64,000 bases of DNA. Origin: Luteibacter sp. OK325 (GTDB taxonomy: Bacteria > Pseudomonadota > Gammaproteobacteria > Xanthomonadales > Rhodanobacteraceae). The first letter of the stretch is position 1, and the number at the start of each line of letters is the position of its first letter. Location: assembly GCF_003050935.1 (NCBI RefSeq), contig NZ_QAOX01000003.1:434001-498000 (forward strand). Reading direction: 5' to 3'. Both the position numbers and the translations under genes were made by a program. Positions 16,307-25,756 of this stretch are shown here, piece by piece. Below the pieces are notes generated by a model. That model was not told the origin of the DNA, did not search any database, and saw only the letters and a program-made list of their open reading frames with translations.

Positions 16307-16343
16307 AGTCCAACCTACGGACCAAGCCGGTGTACGTTGGACT
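16307..16343. repeat. Inverted repeat AGTCCAAC...GTTGGACT
   Basis: Eight-base perfect arms, extendable by TAC/GTA across one mismatch to 11 pairs, enclose about 15 bases. It lies between convergent genes. It could be a hairpin or a relic of a mobile element; no transposase is found beside it. Confidence 0.4.
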
Positions 16344-16495
16344 GAGTAGTACCAAGCCGCTGTCCGGCCGAAACAGTCGGCGTATCGACCCTTCCCAGCG
16401 CACCAAAGCAAACGGTCATCGCTTGCTCTAGCGCACCGGCGACCAAGTCCACGCGAACTGCAGAGACCCATACGGGGACCCCACCGGCCGGATTT

Positions 16496-18247
16496 TCAAA
16501 CACCTCTCGTGGGAAAGCTCTCAAGCCTATGTCCGCCGAGACCACTGCCTGTCGTGGTGGCCACCCCTCTAGCCTGAATGACATTCTTCCGTGCACCGCC
16601 AAGGGAAACGGCAATACGCCCGTAATGATCTTCCAGGTCTGGGTAGTCCTGTTGAAGCCAAGCAGGAAAAGCTTGAGCCGCGGCGACTGGAATCAACGAG
16701 CCGTTCACCATCACACTTCCACGAGCGAGCTTCCTTGCCATGGGCAGTCCCGCACCGCCTCCTGTAAGAACGACCGTCAAGTTACGCCGTGGATTCACCC
16801 GAATCCAGGTCATAAACTCAGGATTAACTGCCTCAAGAAGTTCAACCATCGTGCGCTGCAGCGAAGTCTCAAACTCCCTTACTGCCCCCTGATCCAAGAA
16901 CTCCTCCAGCGTCACTTCGATCGCTTCGCCGCTATAGAGAACGATATAAGCCGATCCTGTCGTAAACAACGATTCTTTGTAGCTTCTGATGTTGCGCTCA
17001 AGATCATAGGAAATATTAATGAACTTCGGATGCTCCGACGTCACACCCGAGCGACGAAGAACAAGCCCTTTGAGGATCTTATCGAGGTGATTTCCTGCCT
17101 CAGTAATTCCTCTCGCCGACTTGTCCACCTCCATTGCAGTTGCCCGGGCGGTGTCGACATCACCCTCGTCGTCCAAGACCACCGATAGTCTATACAGGCT
17201 GAAGTCGCTCGTTCCGGCGCCAACGTCAACCACTAGTGCGAGAGCATCGTACGTACTTCGCCAACTGAGCATCGAACCCGCGACCCCTAGCGGCTCAGTC
17301 AAACTCGCCGTGATGAACGGATAGTCGCGCTTTGTAGCACGAAGCTGATTAACTGCCGCGATGAATCGACCAAGGTCAAGACCTTTGTCCACTTCTTGGT
17401 CGAAGGTGTCCGCAAGTACTTGCGCCTCGCCCAGGAGGCTCTTCAATTTCTGCTCGACGACCTTTGCATTTGCGCGCGGGAAGCAGGGCATCGCGAAGCG
17501 CCGATTAAAGTTGCGGGGAACTGTCAAGTCCGCGGCGTCGCTCAGCAGGGCACGATTCACGGTCCAAGTAAAAAAAGTGAGGTATGCAAGAACAAGATGC
17601 TCGTAGGTGATCTCACATCCTGTCGGATTGTGGTCTCTATCGACTGGCGTCCCCAAGTTACCCTCAGAAAGCCAGCGCTTTATGTTATCTAGGCGAGACC
17701 GAGGACCGTCAGGAGAGCTCTCAGCCTGTTCTACAGCGTTCTGCCCGAACCAGATTCGGCTCGAATCGTCCACAAATAGCGAGGAAACCAACATTACCTC
17801 GTCAATCTCTTCTTGGTTCCCTGGAATACCGAGGCGAAGTACGCGAATTTCCTCAAAATTGGCTTCTTCGTTGTCGTTGACAAATGTTGCCTTAGACATG
17901 GCGGTCCCGAAGTCAAGACACACTCTGTACTCGCTCTTAGCTTCGGGAAGAGCCAGCGTGGAGAGGTCAACCTCTACATCGACTACTGTTTCCGGCCGAG
18001 CCGGATCCGCAACAAGAACCGGAGCAACGCCGATTCCATCAGATCGTACGGATGCATCTCGTTCCGCGACACTTGGTAGTAATGCATCAGATGTATCCAC
18101 GGAAGTTGCAACGCCTCGTATCAACAGATCGAGCGCGGCTAACTCTTTCTCCGTAATCCTGCCCTCTAATCGGAAACGGCCTTCGCTGTCCACCTCGATA
18201 CGGTCGCGAAAATTAGAGAGAATAACTCGTGCAGTTGCGAAATCCAT
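16496..18247 (-). CDS. Hsp70/actin-fold ATPase (583 aa)
   Basis: After an N-terminal ~105-residue extension, LDFGTAMSKATF (residues 111-122) is the phosphate-1 loop, VVDVGAGTSDFSLY is phosphate-2 and TVVLTGGGAGLPMA is the adenosine motif. Together they define an Hsp70/actin-type ATPase. The C-terminal substrate-binding domain of DnaK is not recognisable. The upstream gene ends 3 bases before this start, so the two are co-transcribed and probably act together. Located in an apparent defence island; its target is unknown. Confidence 0.75.
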   Translation of the reverse strand: MDFATARVILSNFRDRIEVDSEGRFRLEGRITEKELAALDLLIRGVATSVDTSDALLPSVAERDASVRSDGIGVAPVLVADPARPETVVDVEVDLSTLALPEAKSEYRVCLDFGTAMSKATFVNDNEEANFEEIRVLRLGIPGNQEEIDEVMLVSSLFVDDSSRIWFGQNAVEQAESSPDGPRSRLDNIKRWLSEGNLGTPVDRDHNPTGCEITYEHLVLAYLTFFTWTVNRALLSDAADLTVPRNFNRRFAMPCFPRANAKVVEQKLKSLLGEAQVLADTFDQEVDKGLDLGRFIAAVNQLRATKRDYPFITASLTEPLGVAGSMLSWRSTYDALALVVDVGAGTSDFSLYRLSVVLDDEGDVDTARATAMEVDKSARGITEAGNHLDKILKGLVLRRSGVTSEHPKFINISYDLERNIRSYKESLFTTGSAYIVLYSGEAIEVTLEEFLDQGAVREFETSLQRTMVELLEAVNPEFMTWIRVNPRRNLTVVLTGGGAGLPMARKLARGSVMVNGSLIPVAAAQAFPAWLQQDYPDLEDHYGRIAVSLGGARKNVIQARGVATTTGSGLGGHRLESFPTRGV

Positions 18248-18250
18248 CGC

Positions 18251-19696
18251 TCATATCTCCGGTTCAACACGCGGCCTAACAAGCATTTTAATCTTCCCTC
18301 CGAACTCCTTCCTAATCCCGTCGCGAATCACCCTAACACTCCTAATTCCGGATCGATGACCTCCTTCCATGTCATGCTCGATCGGGTTGTATTCGACGAT
18401 GCTACCAACTAAGTCCGTTTTACTAAGCCGCCTCATTCGTGCCAGCCTCTCGGCGACTTGCGCAATGCTCTCGTAGCCGACCGCAGCTCGCTGTACAGTC
18501 GCAGCTTGGCAGGCATCGAAGGTCTTGAGCACCGGAACAACAGCGCTATTCAACTTACCCATGCTGTCCCTATTTGCGTCCAGCTGAATGAGCAACTCAC
18601 CGATCTGCTGATCCTCAGTGTTACCTAACTTATGCTCTGCAGCCCGCTCACTTTGGGAGACACGACCTACCTTCAGCCAGTAGTCCGCGACCTCAGGGTC
18701 GATGTCGGCCGCCCCAGAAAAATGTCTCTTGACCGCCGCCGATATTTGGCCGGTGGACGTCCAACATGCCTCCATCGCCCGCAGAATCTCTCTATCAGTA
18801 CGATTCTGCCTCGCAAGCACAAGCGCCGTCTCTAACAAGTTCATCTGCACCTTCGGAATCATGACTGATGCTTCCAGAAAGCGCGCCCACGGGCCGGGAG
18901 CAAGAAGCCTCTTTCCATCAAGTAATAGCCGGTACGTCTCAGACTGGAGAGCATGAGAGAATCGCAGCTCAACCATGCGGACGAGAATGCTCACTGCCGC
19001 GTCGAGGCTCGGATGCAGAACGTCGCTATCGGCCGCCGAAACTGCACCTCCAGCCAAGCTCGACAGGCTCAGGGCGAGGGAGACTCCTGGCTCCTCTCCG
19101 ACTTCGCCGTCGAACGTGCGTACCGCTTCGGATAGCGATTCATACACCCGCCGGAGTCTCCGAATGCGCGTGTCTGGCTGGTCGATTGCGCTTAGCGCAG
19201 CCTGTGCGTCGATAACACACCGAAGACAATCAGAGACATTTCCAGTTCGATAAAGAAGAACTCGAAGCAACTCCTTTCGGGCATTGTTCGCCGTTTCGAT
19301 TGTCAGCGCCTCGCGCGCGCAGTAGGGGATGATCCACTCCTCATCCACGTGCGCCAAGACCCTAGCGGCGTACTCTTTCGCCTCGCCGTCACCAAGAGTC
19401 TCTACAGAGGGAGGCTCGTCAGTGAACAACCCGGAAGCCGCGCGAAAGACCTCAATCTCACGCCCGCGAGCAACTGCTGCCAAGCGGCCTAACATAGCTG
19501 CGGCGAAGAGCTCTTCCTCCGCTGGCGCTGCTGACGCGAGATCTATGATCACCCCCACTACGGAAGCGAGGTCGTCGCCCTTAATGAGCTGTTGGATCTG
19601 CATTTGCTTCATGGACTCTGTGAGCAGATCGTTGAGCGATTGCAGGTCATCCGCTTCACTAATCCGCCGGAGGCTCACTGCCGCAGCTTTCGTCAT
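18251..19696 (-). CDS. Helical protein with GrpE-like C-terminus, partner of the Hsp70-like ATPase (481 aa)
   Basis: Residues 1-425 are almost entirely helical and unrecognised. The last ~50 residues (VEYNPIEHDMEGGHRSGIRS, then VRVIRDGIRKEFGGKIKM) resemble the beta-domain that ends GrpE (D-P-x-x-H ... PG-V ... G-Y ... R-x-I-R ... V). GrpE exchanges nucleotide on Hsp70, and this gene directly precedes an Hsp70-like ATPase with a 3-base gap. I infer a dedicated exchange factor or regulator. The similarity is judged by eye and should be tested by profile search. Confidence 0.5.
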   Translation of the reverse strand: MTKAAAVSLRRISEADDLQSLNDLLTESMKQMQIQQLIKGDDLASVVGVIIDLASAAPAEEELFAAAMLGRLAAVARGREIEVFRAASGLFTDEPPSVETLGDGEAKEYAARVLAHVDEEWIIPYCAREALTIETANNARKELLRVLLYRTGNVSDCLRCVIDAQAALSAIDQPDTRIRRLRRVYESLSEAVRTFDGEVGEEPGVSLALSLSSLAGGAVSAADSDVLHPSLDAAVSILVRMVELRFSHALQSETYRLLLDGKRLLAPGPWARFLEASVMIPKVQMNLLETALVLARQNRTDREILRAMEACWTSTGQISAAVKRHFSGAADIDPEVADYWLKVGRVSQSERAAEHKLGNTEDQQIGELLIQLDANRDSMGKLNSAVVPVLKTFDACQAATVQRAAVGYESIAQVAERLARMRRLSKTDLVGSIVEYNPIEHDMEGGHRSGIRSVRVIRDGIRKEFGGKIKMLVRPRVEPEI

Positions 19697-19712
19697 TTGC
19701 TATCCCCAGTAG

Positions 19713-20888
19713 CGTCGGTGCAAAAGATGCGTCGTAGGCGACCATCTCGGACGATTTTCCCATACATAGCCCTGACTGGCGCGCCCCTTCAATTGCGACC
19801 AGCCTAGGATGCTGGGATACTGTATCTGCTTCGTCTAAGCGACAGGGGCCACCTTGCCGAGTTCCGTTCGGCGAGCCCCTGTGGCAATCAAGCTATCGCC
19901 TCATCGTCGCCCTCGACCGAAATCGGGCGCTCGCGCGGACGCTAGTTGGGCCGCCAGATCCGTGCCGAACGTAGACGAATTCATCTCATACTTCTCTCTG
20001 TTTTGGCCTACCCGGCTCGACCGGACCTGGACGCGCGCCACGCGTGCTCCCTAAGCGCCTCTGACCCCGCCGCAAAGGTCATGGCGTATTCCACGAGAGA
20101 CAAGCGGGCGAAGACCCATCCGCCCGTGACTCGCAGCGGATGTAGACGACACTTCCATGCCGAATTCACCTACAAATAGTTGCAGGACTTTTTGCAGATT
20201 GTCCAACCGCCTTAGAACGCTGCGTGGCGCCCGCTCGCGAACGGCGGGGTAGTTAAGTGCTGCTGCGGAGGCATGCGAGCTCAGTTCATATGCATCTCGA
20301 CCTCGCGGGAAGCCCGCGTTTGCAGTCCGAACACGTAATCGGCGCCGCCTCAAAGGCACGAAGTTTGTAGGTTGCGGCAGAGGCAAGGGCTAAACCCTAC
20401 GCCCGGGAGCTTGTCGGGGCTACAAGGCAGTTTCACCGGCGGACGAATCCGAATAACTGCGGCTTGGTCCGCTGCGAAACGCCCCTATCGCGGCGCCGAG
20501 ATTAATTAGCTGCCTGATTTGGATGGGGTTTTGAGATCGCTGGACGTTTTCCCAACAATTGCTCTTGCTCGAGCTTTGAATGTTGAGATACTTCTCTCTG
20601 AGACAGAAGGCGTTAACGTGATGGTCCGAAGACCTACCATGTCAACATGTGCGGGTTGAGGGGCTTCGATGGAGGAACTGGCGCCGAGATCGCGAGTCAC
20701 TCAGTCGCGCCCGGGTACCACGACGATACGCCAAGCTTACGATGAGAAAGGGGCCTAAAGTTCTTGATCATCCTGCCGATGCCCGAGAATTGCCCTGGCG
20801 ATTTTGCTTCAGGTCGACTCGTAGATTACGCACGCTCGTTGCGCAATCCAAAACGTAATGGTCTAGACAGTCCAATAGGAAGAAACGT
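19713..20888. other. 1.2-kb gap without a convincing gene
   Basis: Several short frames exist on both strands (for example 20051-20386 and 20506-20700, minus) but none has a ribosome site with a recognisable product. The region probably contains the divergent promoters of the two defence operons. The last 25 bases include the 8-base palindrome GTCTAGAC (~20864) and the AGGAAG ribosome site of the next gene. Decayed coding sequence is possible. Confidence 0.4.
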
Positions 20889-22463
20889 ATGCAAGCGCAG
20901 GAGACCGAGTTTCAAACCGACTTTGCGGTTGGCCCCAGTGCAATTGGTGCGTATGCAAGACTGAGTTACACGATGTGGCACGCGCTCGCGGAGTTCATAG
21001 ATAACTCCACGCAGAGTCGGAAGAATTACGATGGAATCGTCGACGAAGCGTTGAAGGATGAGGGGAGTCCTCTCGTCGTACAGATAACTTATTCGAAGCT
21101 CTTGCGGACCATCATCATTGAAGACAATTCGATAGGAATGTCGCGTGAAGACCTGATCAATGCCCTTCGAATTGCTCATCCAACTGCAGACAGTAAAGGT
21201 CGATCAAAATACGGGATGGGCTTAAAAACCGCCGCTTGCTGGATCGGCAAGCGATGGGTAGTCGTCACGACCGAACTTACCGACGGCATGGAATACACGG
21301 CCACCATCGATGTCGAGGCAGTAAGTCGAGGAGAGAAAATCCTAATAAAGGCGCGACCGATTGATCCCGGCACTCACTACACGCGCATCGAAATCGGCGA
21401 ATTGAACAGAACCATTCAAGGACGTACCGAGGAAAACATACGAAGCTACCTCGGGTCCATGTACAGGTTCGATCTTAAGGATGATCAACTTAAGCTTCTC
21501 TACAACGGCGATCCAATTAATCCTCCGGACGAGTTGGAGTTCGATACCGATGCGGCGGGAGCGCCCTATAAGCGCGATCTCCCAGCAAAGAAGATCGGAG
21601 AGCACCACGTCAAGGGCTGGGTTGGAGTCCTGAAACGCGGTGGCCGAAAATACGGCGGATTTTCCATGTTCCAGAACAAGCGACAGATTCAGGGCTTCCC
21701 CAACGCTTGGAAGCCACGAAACATCTTCGGAGGAGTCGACGAGGAAGGGGCAAATAACCTCATATCTCAGAGGCTAATCGGTGTAATTGAACTCGACGGC
21801 TTCGACGTGAGCCACACCAAAGATGCAATTCTTTTTCGTGATGGTGAGCAAGAAGCACTTGAGGAGTTTCTCGAGCAGCAGACGAAGGACTATTGCGACT
21901 ACGCAAGTAGGCGAAGGGGAACGACCGGCAAGCAGTGGAACCGTGACAAGGTACGCGACCTCATCAACGGTATGCGCGACGAATTCTCCACGGATGAGTT
22001 TAAGGACGCCGCACAAGATGTCTTACCCCCGCTTGCTACGATTCTGGAGAACAACCGGAAGCAAGCTGATTCTGTAACCACAGATGAATCGGTCATCGAG
22101 GTTGAGGTTGTTCCGGGATTAAGAGTAGTCGTCGCACTGCAAGAGCGAAGTGAGAATGATCCTTACCTCACGATTACGACTGCGGCCGCGCCCGGAAAGA
22201 TCTTTGTCATTATTAATAATCTACACCCGTATTACGCCGACATCGACTCACCCGACGCAAACGAGGAGTGCATACGCCAGTTCATTTACGATGCCATCGC
22301 TGAGTACTTGGTTTCGAAGCAGACCGGCAAGGTCTCGCCTGAGTCGATGAGAAAGAAGAAAGACAGCCTACTTAGGGCGAAGTCCGTTCGCGGGGCGAAT
22401 TTGGCAGATGCCGTCCGCTCAGGGCACGTAGATCTCGGTGACGTCCTGTCGGACGAGCCATGA
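20889..22463 (+). CDS. MORC/GHKL-type ATPase of a restriction-like system (524 aa)
   Basis: LAEFIDNSTQS (residues ~33-43) is the GHKL N-box, EDNSIGM the G1 box and KYGMGLKTA the G2 box, giving a complete ATP lid of the MutL/Hsp90/MORC kind. The C-terminal ~180 residues are unrecognised. AGGAAG precedes the start. The stop overlaps the helicase start by 4 bases (ATGA). Prokaryotic MORC ATPases are known (Iyer and Aravind) from operons with a helicase, nuclease and methylase, as here, where they are thought to clamp or remodel DNA for restriction. Confidence 0.8.
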   Translation: MQAQETEFQTDFAVGPSAIGAYARLSYTMWHALAEFIDNSTQSRKNYDGIVDEALKDEGSPLVVQITYSKLLRTIIIEDNSIGMSREDLINALRIAHPTADSKGRSKYGMGLKTAACWIGKRWVVVTTELTDGMEYTATIDVEAVSRGEKILIKARPIDPGTHYTRIEIGELNRTIQGRTEENIRSYLGSMYRFDLKDDQLKLLYNGDPINPPDELEFDTDAAGAPYKRDLPAKKIGEHHVKGWVGVLKRGGRKYGGFSMFQNKRQIQGFPNAWKPRNIFGGVDEEGANNLISQRLIGVIELDGFDVSHTKDAILFRDGEQEALEEFLEQQTKDYCDYASRRRGTTGKQWNRDKVRDLINGMRDEFSTDEFKDAAQDVLPPLATILENNRKQADSVTTDESVIEVEVVPGLRVVVALQERSENDPYLTITTAAAPGKIFVIINNLHPYYADIDSPDANEECIRQFIYDAIAEYLVSKQTGKVSPESMRKKKDSLLRAKSVRGANLADAVRSGHVDLGDVLSDEP

Positions 22464-23617
22464 CTGATGAGTTCCGCCTAAGGAGATGGCAGACCGAGGC
22501 AATCGCTAGATGGACCGCAAACGGCAATCGGGGAATTGCCAGCGTGGTGACAGGCGGAGGCAAGACAATTTTTGCGCTCGCATGCCTCCGCAGATCACAT
22601 TGTGAGACAGCCCTGATTCTTGTTCCCACCATTGCTCTCGCCGAACAATGGTGGGAAGAGTGCGCCGCCTTCCTCGAGATACCGCGAGATGACATAAAGA
22701 TCCTCACTGGAAGGAACGGCATTCAGCGCGGCACCGTGAATATCGCCGTTCTCAACACCGCGGCTAAGCTCCCTACGACGACGAACGCGGGGACCCTCAT
22801 GCTTGTGGTCGACGAGTGTCACAAAGCGGCGAGCCCGCTGTTTAAAAACGCTCTCGAGATCCCGAACAATGCTTCGCTGGGCCTTTCCGCAACGCCAGAG
22901 CGGCAGTACGACGACGGGCTACTTGACATACTAATTCCAAAACTTGGCCCGATTGTTTATACATACGACTATCGAGACGCGATGAGGGACGAAGTTATCG
23001 TCCCGTTCACTCTTCAAAACGTCGTATTCGATCTTGAGGACGATAGGGAGGTTGAGTTTAGGCGGCTCAGCCGCGCGATCGCTACGTCCATATCCAAGAA
23101 CGGGCCGGATGCCGAGGCATCCGTTGCTCTGATGCTCAAGCGAGCACGAGTGGTCAATCAAAGCCCTCGTCGGGTGGAGTTGGCACTGCGCATTGCGGCG
23201 TCGCACAGACTCAATAAGATCCTCGTATTCCATGAAGACATCGAGGCATGCGGGGTCATTGATGAAGTTCTTCGAGCAAATGGCATCCGCTCGGGGATAT
23301 ACCACTCGCGCCTGCCCTTGGGCGACCGAGGTTCGGTGCTTCATCACTATCGTACCGGCTCTATAACGTCGCTGGTAACTTGTCGGGCCCTCGATGAGGG
23401 CTTCAATGTCCCGGACACCGAGATTGGCATTATCGCAGCGAGCACCGCGACACGCAGACAGCGGATACAACGATTGGGGCGCGTACTTCGGCCTGCAGAA
23501 GGGAAAAGCAGCGCCGTTATCTACACGCTGGCGGCAACGCGGGGCGAGATAGATCGGCTCAAGCTCGAGGAGCAAGACCTAAGCGACATAGCAAACGTCA
23601 GCTGGAGCCGCGCATGA
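22460..23617 (+). CDS. SF2 DEAD/DEAH-type helicase (385 aa)
   Basis: VTGGGKTIFAL is Walker A, VVDECHKA the DECH box (Walker B), LSATP motif III, and RQRIQRLGRVLRP motif VI. The protein is compact, containing little beyond the two RecA-like domains. The start overlaps the MORC stop and the stop overlaps the next start (ATGA both times), so the three genes are translationally coupled. The predicted role is a DNA translocase driving the restriction complex. Confidence 0.85.
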   Translation: MTDEFRLRRWQTEAIARWTANGNRGIASVVTGGGKTIFALACLRRSHCETALILVPTIALAEQWWEECAAFLEIPRDDIKILTGRNGIQRGTVNIAVLNTAAKLPTTTNAGTLMLVVDECHKAASPLFKNALEIPNNASLGLSATPERQYDDGLLDILIPKLGPIVYTYDYRDAMRDEVIVPFTLQNVVFDLEDDREVEFRRLSRAIATSISKNGPDAEASVALMLKRARVVNQSPRRVELALRIAASHRLNKILVFHEDIEACGVIDEVLRANGIRSGIYHSRLPLGDRGSVLHHYRTGSITSLVTCRALDEGFNVPDTEIGIIAASTATRRQRIQRLGRVLRPAEGKSSAVIYTLAATRGEIDRLKLEEQDLSDIANVSWSRA

Positions 23618-24396
23618 AGACCCTTGTACTGTGCAACCCGCAAGGTCGGGAGGTCGTAGCGCAGATTGATCCTGACCGCTTCGCGGAAGACCAGTTCGAG
23701 CATTATGTAGTAACTGCACTGTGTGCTGCGTACTCAGACTATCACTGCATGACTTTTGGAGGAGCCACGTTCATCTATCAGGGAGATCGCCGCCGACCAG
23801 ACCTAGCATTAGTCGCCAAGGATTATTCGCACTGGTTTGTGATCGAGGTTGAACTTCATTCGCACTCATTCCAGAACCACGTACTGCCTCAAGCTAGATG
23901 CTTCGCCCTAGGTGAACCGGAGGCGTCCTGTGCAACTTCGATGGCTGCCGGCCTAGGCATTGAACGAGCCCAAGCTGAGACGATTGTGTCATTGGTTCCG
24001 CGGGCGGCTGCTGTAGTTTCCAACCGGTGGAGTCGGTCGTGGGCGACGTCGCTCAAAGCTCTCACGTGCCAAATGCTAGCTGTCAATGTGTTCGGTAGTA
24101 GCCCCGCGGCGCCTCATCTCGAGATCAGTGGAAGCTTGAGCTGCTTTGAATACAGCATCGGCTTTGGCATTTACAACGCGAAGGACAAATCGATACGACT
24201 CAGCAAATCAGTGAAGTTGTCGATTGGAACAATTCAGATCATTGACAATCGTGGATTTCCTGCGATGTGGGTATCGAGGCAAACTGCAAATCATCTATGG
24301 CTGTCAAAATTGGAGGGCACGCCCGACATTCCGGACAATAGCCACATTCAAATCGTTCGCGACGTGTCTAATCGCTTCATTCTTCGGATTCCCTAG
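23614..24396 (+). CDS. Candidate restriction nuclease of the MORC operon (260 aa)
   Basis: RRPDLALVAKDYSHW followed by FVIEVELHSHSF resembles the PD-x(n)-(D/E)xE/K core of restriction-endonuclease folds, so I infer the cleaving subunit. The rest is unrecognised. The start overlaps the helicase stop. Its TAG stop shares CTAG with the TAG of the convergent methyltransferase gene, leaving no intergenic space. Confidence 0.5.
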   Translation: MKTLVLCNPQGREVVAQIDPDRFAEDQFEHYVVTALCAAYSDYHCMTFGGATFIYQGDRRRPDLALVAKDYSHWFVIEVELHSHSFQNHVLPQARCFALGEPEASCATSMAAGLGIERAQAETIVSLVPRAAAVVSNRWSRSWATSLKALTCQMLAVNVFGSSPAAPHLEISGSLSCFEYSIGFGIYNAKDKSIRLSKSVKLSIGTIQIIDNRGFPAMWVSRQTANHLWLSKLEGTPDIPDNSHIQIVRDVSNRFILRIP

Positions 24397-25595
24397 CCTG
24401 GCACATAGCTCTTCGGCGGCGGCTTTCCACCGAATGAGTCCAGTTTGACCGCCTCAGCTTCCTTGCTAACCGGCAAGATTGTCGGAACGGTGTAAACACC
24501 GCTTTCCTTAGACACCGCCTTGTCACCTGCCGCCGCCTGAAACCTGCCCAGCGCTCCGAGCAGATAGTCCTCGACAATCTCACCGCAGATCCATTTCCGA
24601 CCCAGGCTCTCGGCTGCCTCGCCAGTCACGCAGGAACCACCGAACGGGTCTAGAACGGTATCTCCTCGATCGGTCAGCATTCGAATAAAGAAATCGGGGA
24701 GCGTCCTAGGAAAGCGCGCTGGGTGCGCTTTGATGCCCATCTCTCTGCAGAACTGCTGATAGGAGTCATCCGATACAGTATTGGGCGCCGCAATCAAGTT
24801 AGGCGGGATTGCACCGCCGTTGTCCCTACCCCAGGTCTCGGAGACGACATGACCAGACGGGCGAGGACCTGAGTTGTACCCATTTTTGAATAGAGCCTGT
24901 TGAGACTTGCCGTATGGCGTTAGCACCCTTCGATTGCTCGCCTTAGGCCATGGCGTAGGCGATAACCACCACACTGGGTTCACCGCGTCTTTCACTCGGA
25001 GACGTCTAATATTCACCCATTCAGCGGGGGCCGGCATTCGGGCAGGGTTCCACCAGTAGAAGTCCTGAGCGAGATAAAAGCCGTACTCCTCGCAAAGCAT
25101 AGCGAGCAGTTCAAACTGATAGAGACTCTTCGCCGGCATCCCCTCGAGCCATGCCGGGCCAATATCAATTACCAGGCTACCTGTTGGCTTGAGTACTCGC
25201 TTCATCCCCTCTGCGAATGGCCTGAACCATTCCAGATATCTGTGAGCAGGCTCGTTTCCGTACTTCTTCTTACGAATCAAGCCGAAGGGCGGAGACGTCA
25301 TGATCAAGTCGACAGACTGCTTCTTTAGCGTCGATTGCATCAGCATCCGACTGTCGCCCAGGTACATCCGACCGCGTCCTTCGTGCCACCATAAATCGGG
25401 TGGATCACAGCCCTCTGCCTGCCACGAGGGAACAGCAGCCGGGGCGCTCTCTGTGTGCTCGGATACCCAACTCTGAAGCAACGCTTCAACGTCCGAAAAT
25501 CCGTTGTTGGACGCCATGAGCTTTAGGCGACGAACCTCCTCCGACGAAAGGCGAAGGCTCACAGCCCGCGTTCTACCTGATTCCTTTTTGCTCAT
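24393..25595 (-). CDS. Beta-class DNA methyltransferase with RHH-like N-terminus (400 aa)
   Basis: TSPPFGL (motif IV) precedes LDPFGGSCVTGEAA (motif I/FxGxG), the beta-class order of N4-cytosine/N6-adenine methyltransferases. SPPF favours N4-cytosine but does not prove it. Residues ~8-50 (RTRAVSLRLSSEEVRRLKLM) look like a ribbon-helix-helix DNA-binding segment. It is convergent with the MORC-helicase-nuclease operon and presumably protects host DNA from it. ATG 25595 is chosen; longer in-frame starts at 25625 or 25676 have no better ribosome site. Confidence 0.8.
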   Translation of the reverse strand: MSKKESGRTRAVSLRLSSEEVRRLKLMASNNGFSDVEALLQSWVSEHTESAPAAVPSWQAEGCDPPDLWWHEGRGRMYLGDSRMLMQSTLKKQSVDLIMTSPPFGLIRKKKYGNEPAHRYLEWFRPFAEGMKRVLKPTGSLVIDIGPAWLEGMPAKSLYQFELLAMLCEEYGFYLAQDFYWWNPARMPAPAEWVNIRRLRVKDAVNPVWWLSPTPWPKASNRRVLTPYGKSQQALFKNGYNSGPRPSGHVVSETWGRDNGGAIPPNLIAAPNTVSDDSYQQFCREMGIKAHPARFPRTLPDFFIRMLTDRGDTVLDPFGGSCVTGEAAESLGRKWICGEIVEDYLLGALGRFQAAAGDKAVSKESGVYTVPTILPVSKEAEAVKLDSFGGKPPPKSYVPG

Positions 25596-25756
25596 CACGT
25601 ACCAGATGCGAGTTAGAGGCGGCATAGTTACCGCGTTTACCCGCAAACGGGCACGACGCATAGCTCCCCAGGCCAAAGTTTAGTGAGGAGCAAGCTAAGA
25701 GGTAAAGACAAACCAGTCGCTGCACGCGACCAGCAACCGCTATTAGCAGCGTACCA

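Larger units (their letters stand above)
15951..16495. other. Gap with two dyads
   Basis: No gene is supported; the only start-to-stop frames are short and lack ribosome sites. Two inverted repeats (16139-16156 and 16307-16343) are listed separately. The region is the convergent 3' flank of the genes at 15009 and 16496. Confidence 0.4.

Noticed and set aside
20051-20700. Two minus-strand open frames in the 1.2-kb gap
   Set aside because: No ribosome sites, no recognisable domain and Arg/Ser-rich translation typical of non-coding GC-rich DNA; decayed genes remain possible.
13977-25756. tRNA, integrase or attachment-site duplications bounding the defence island
   Set aside because: I saw no tRNA-like cloverleaf, integrase-like protein or matching direct repeats at the edges.
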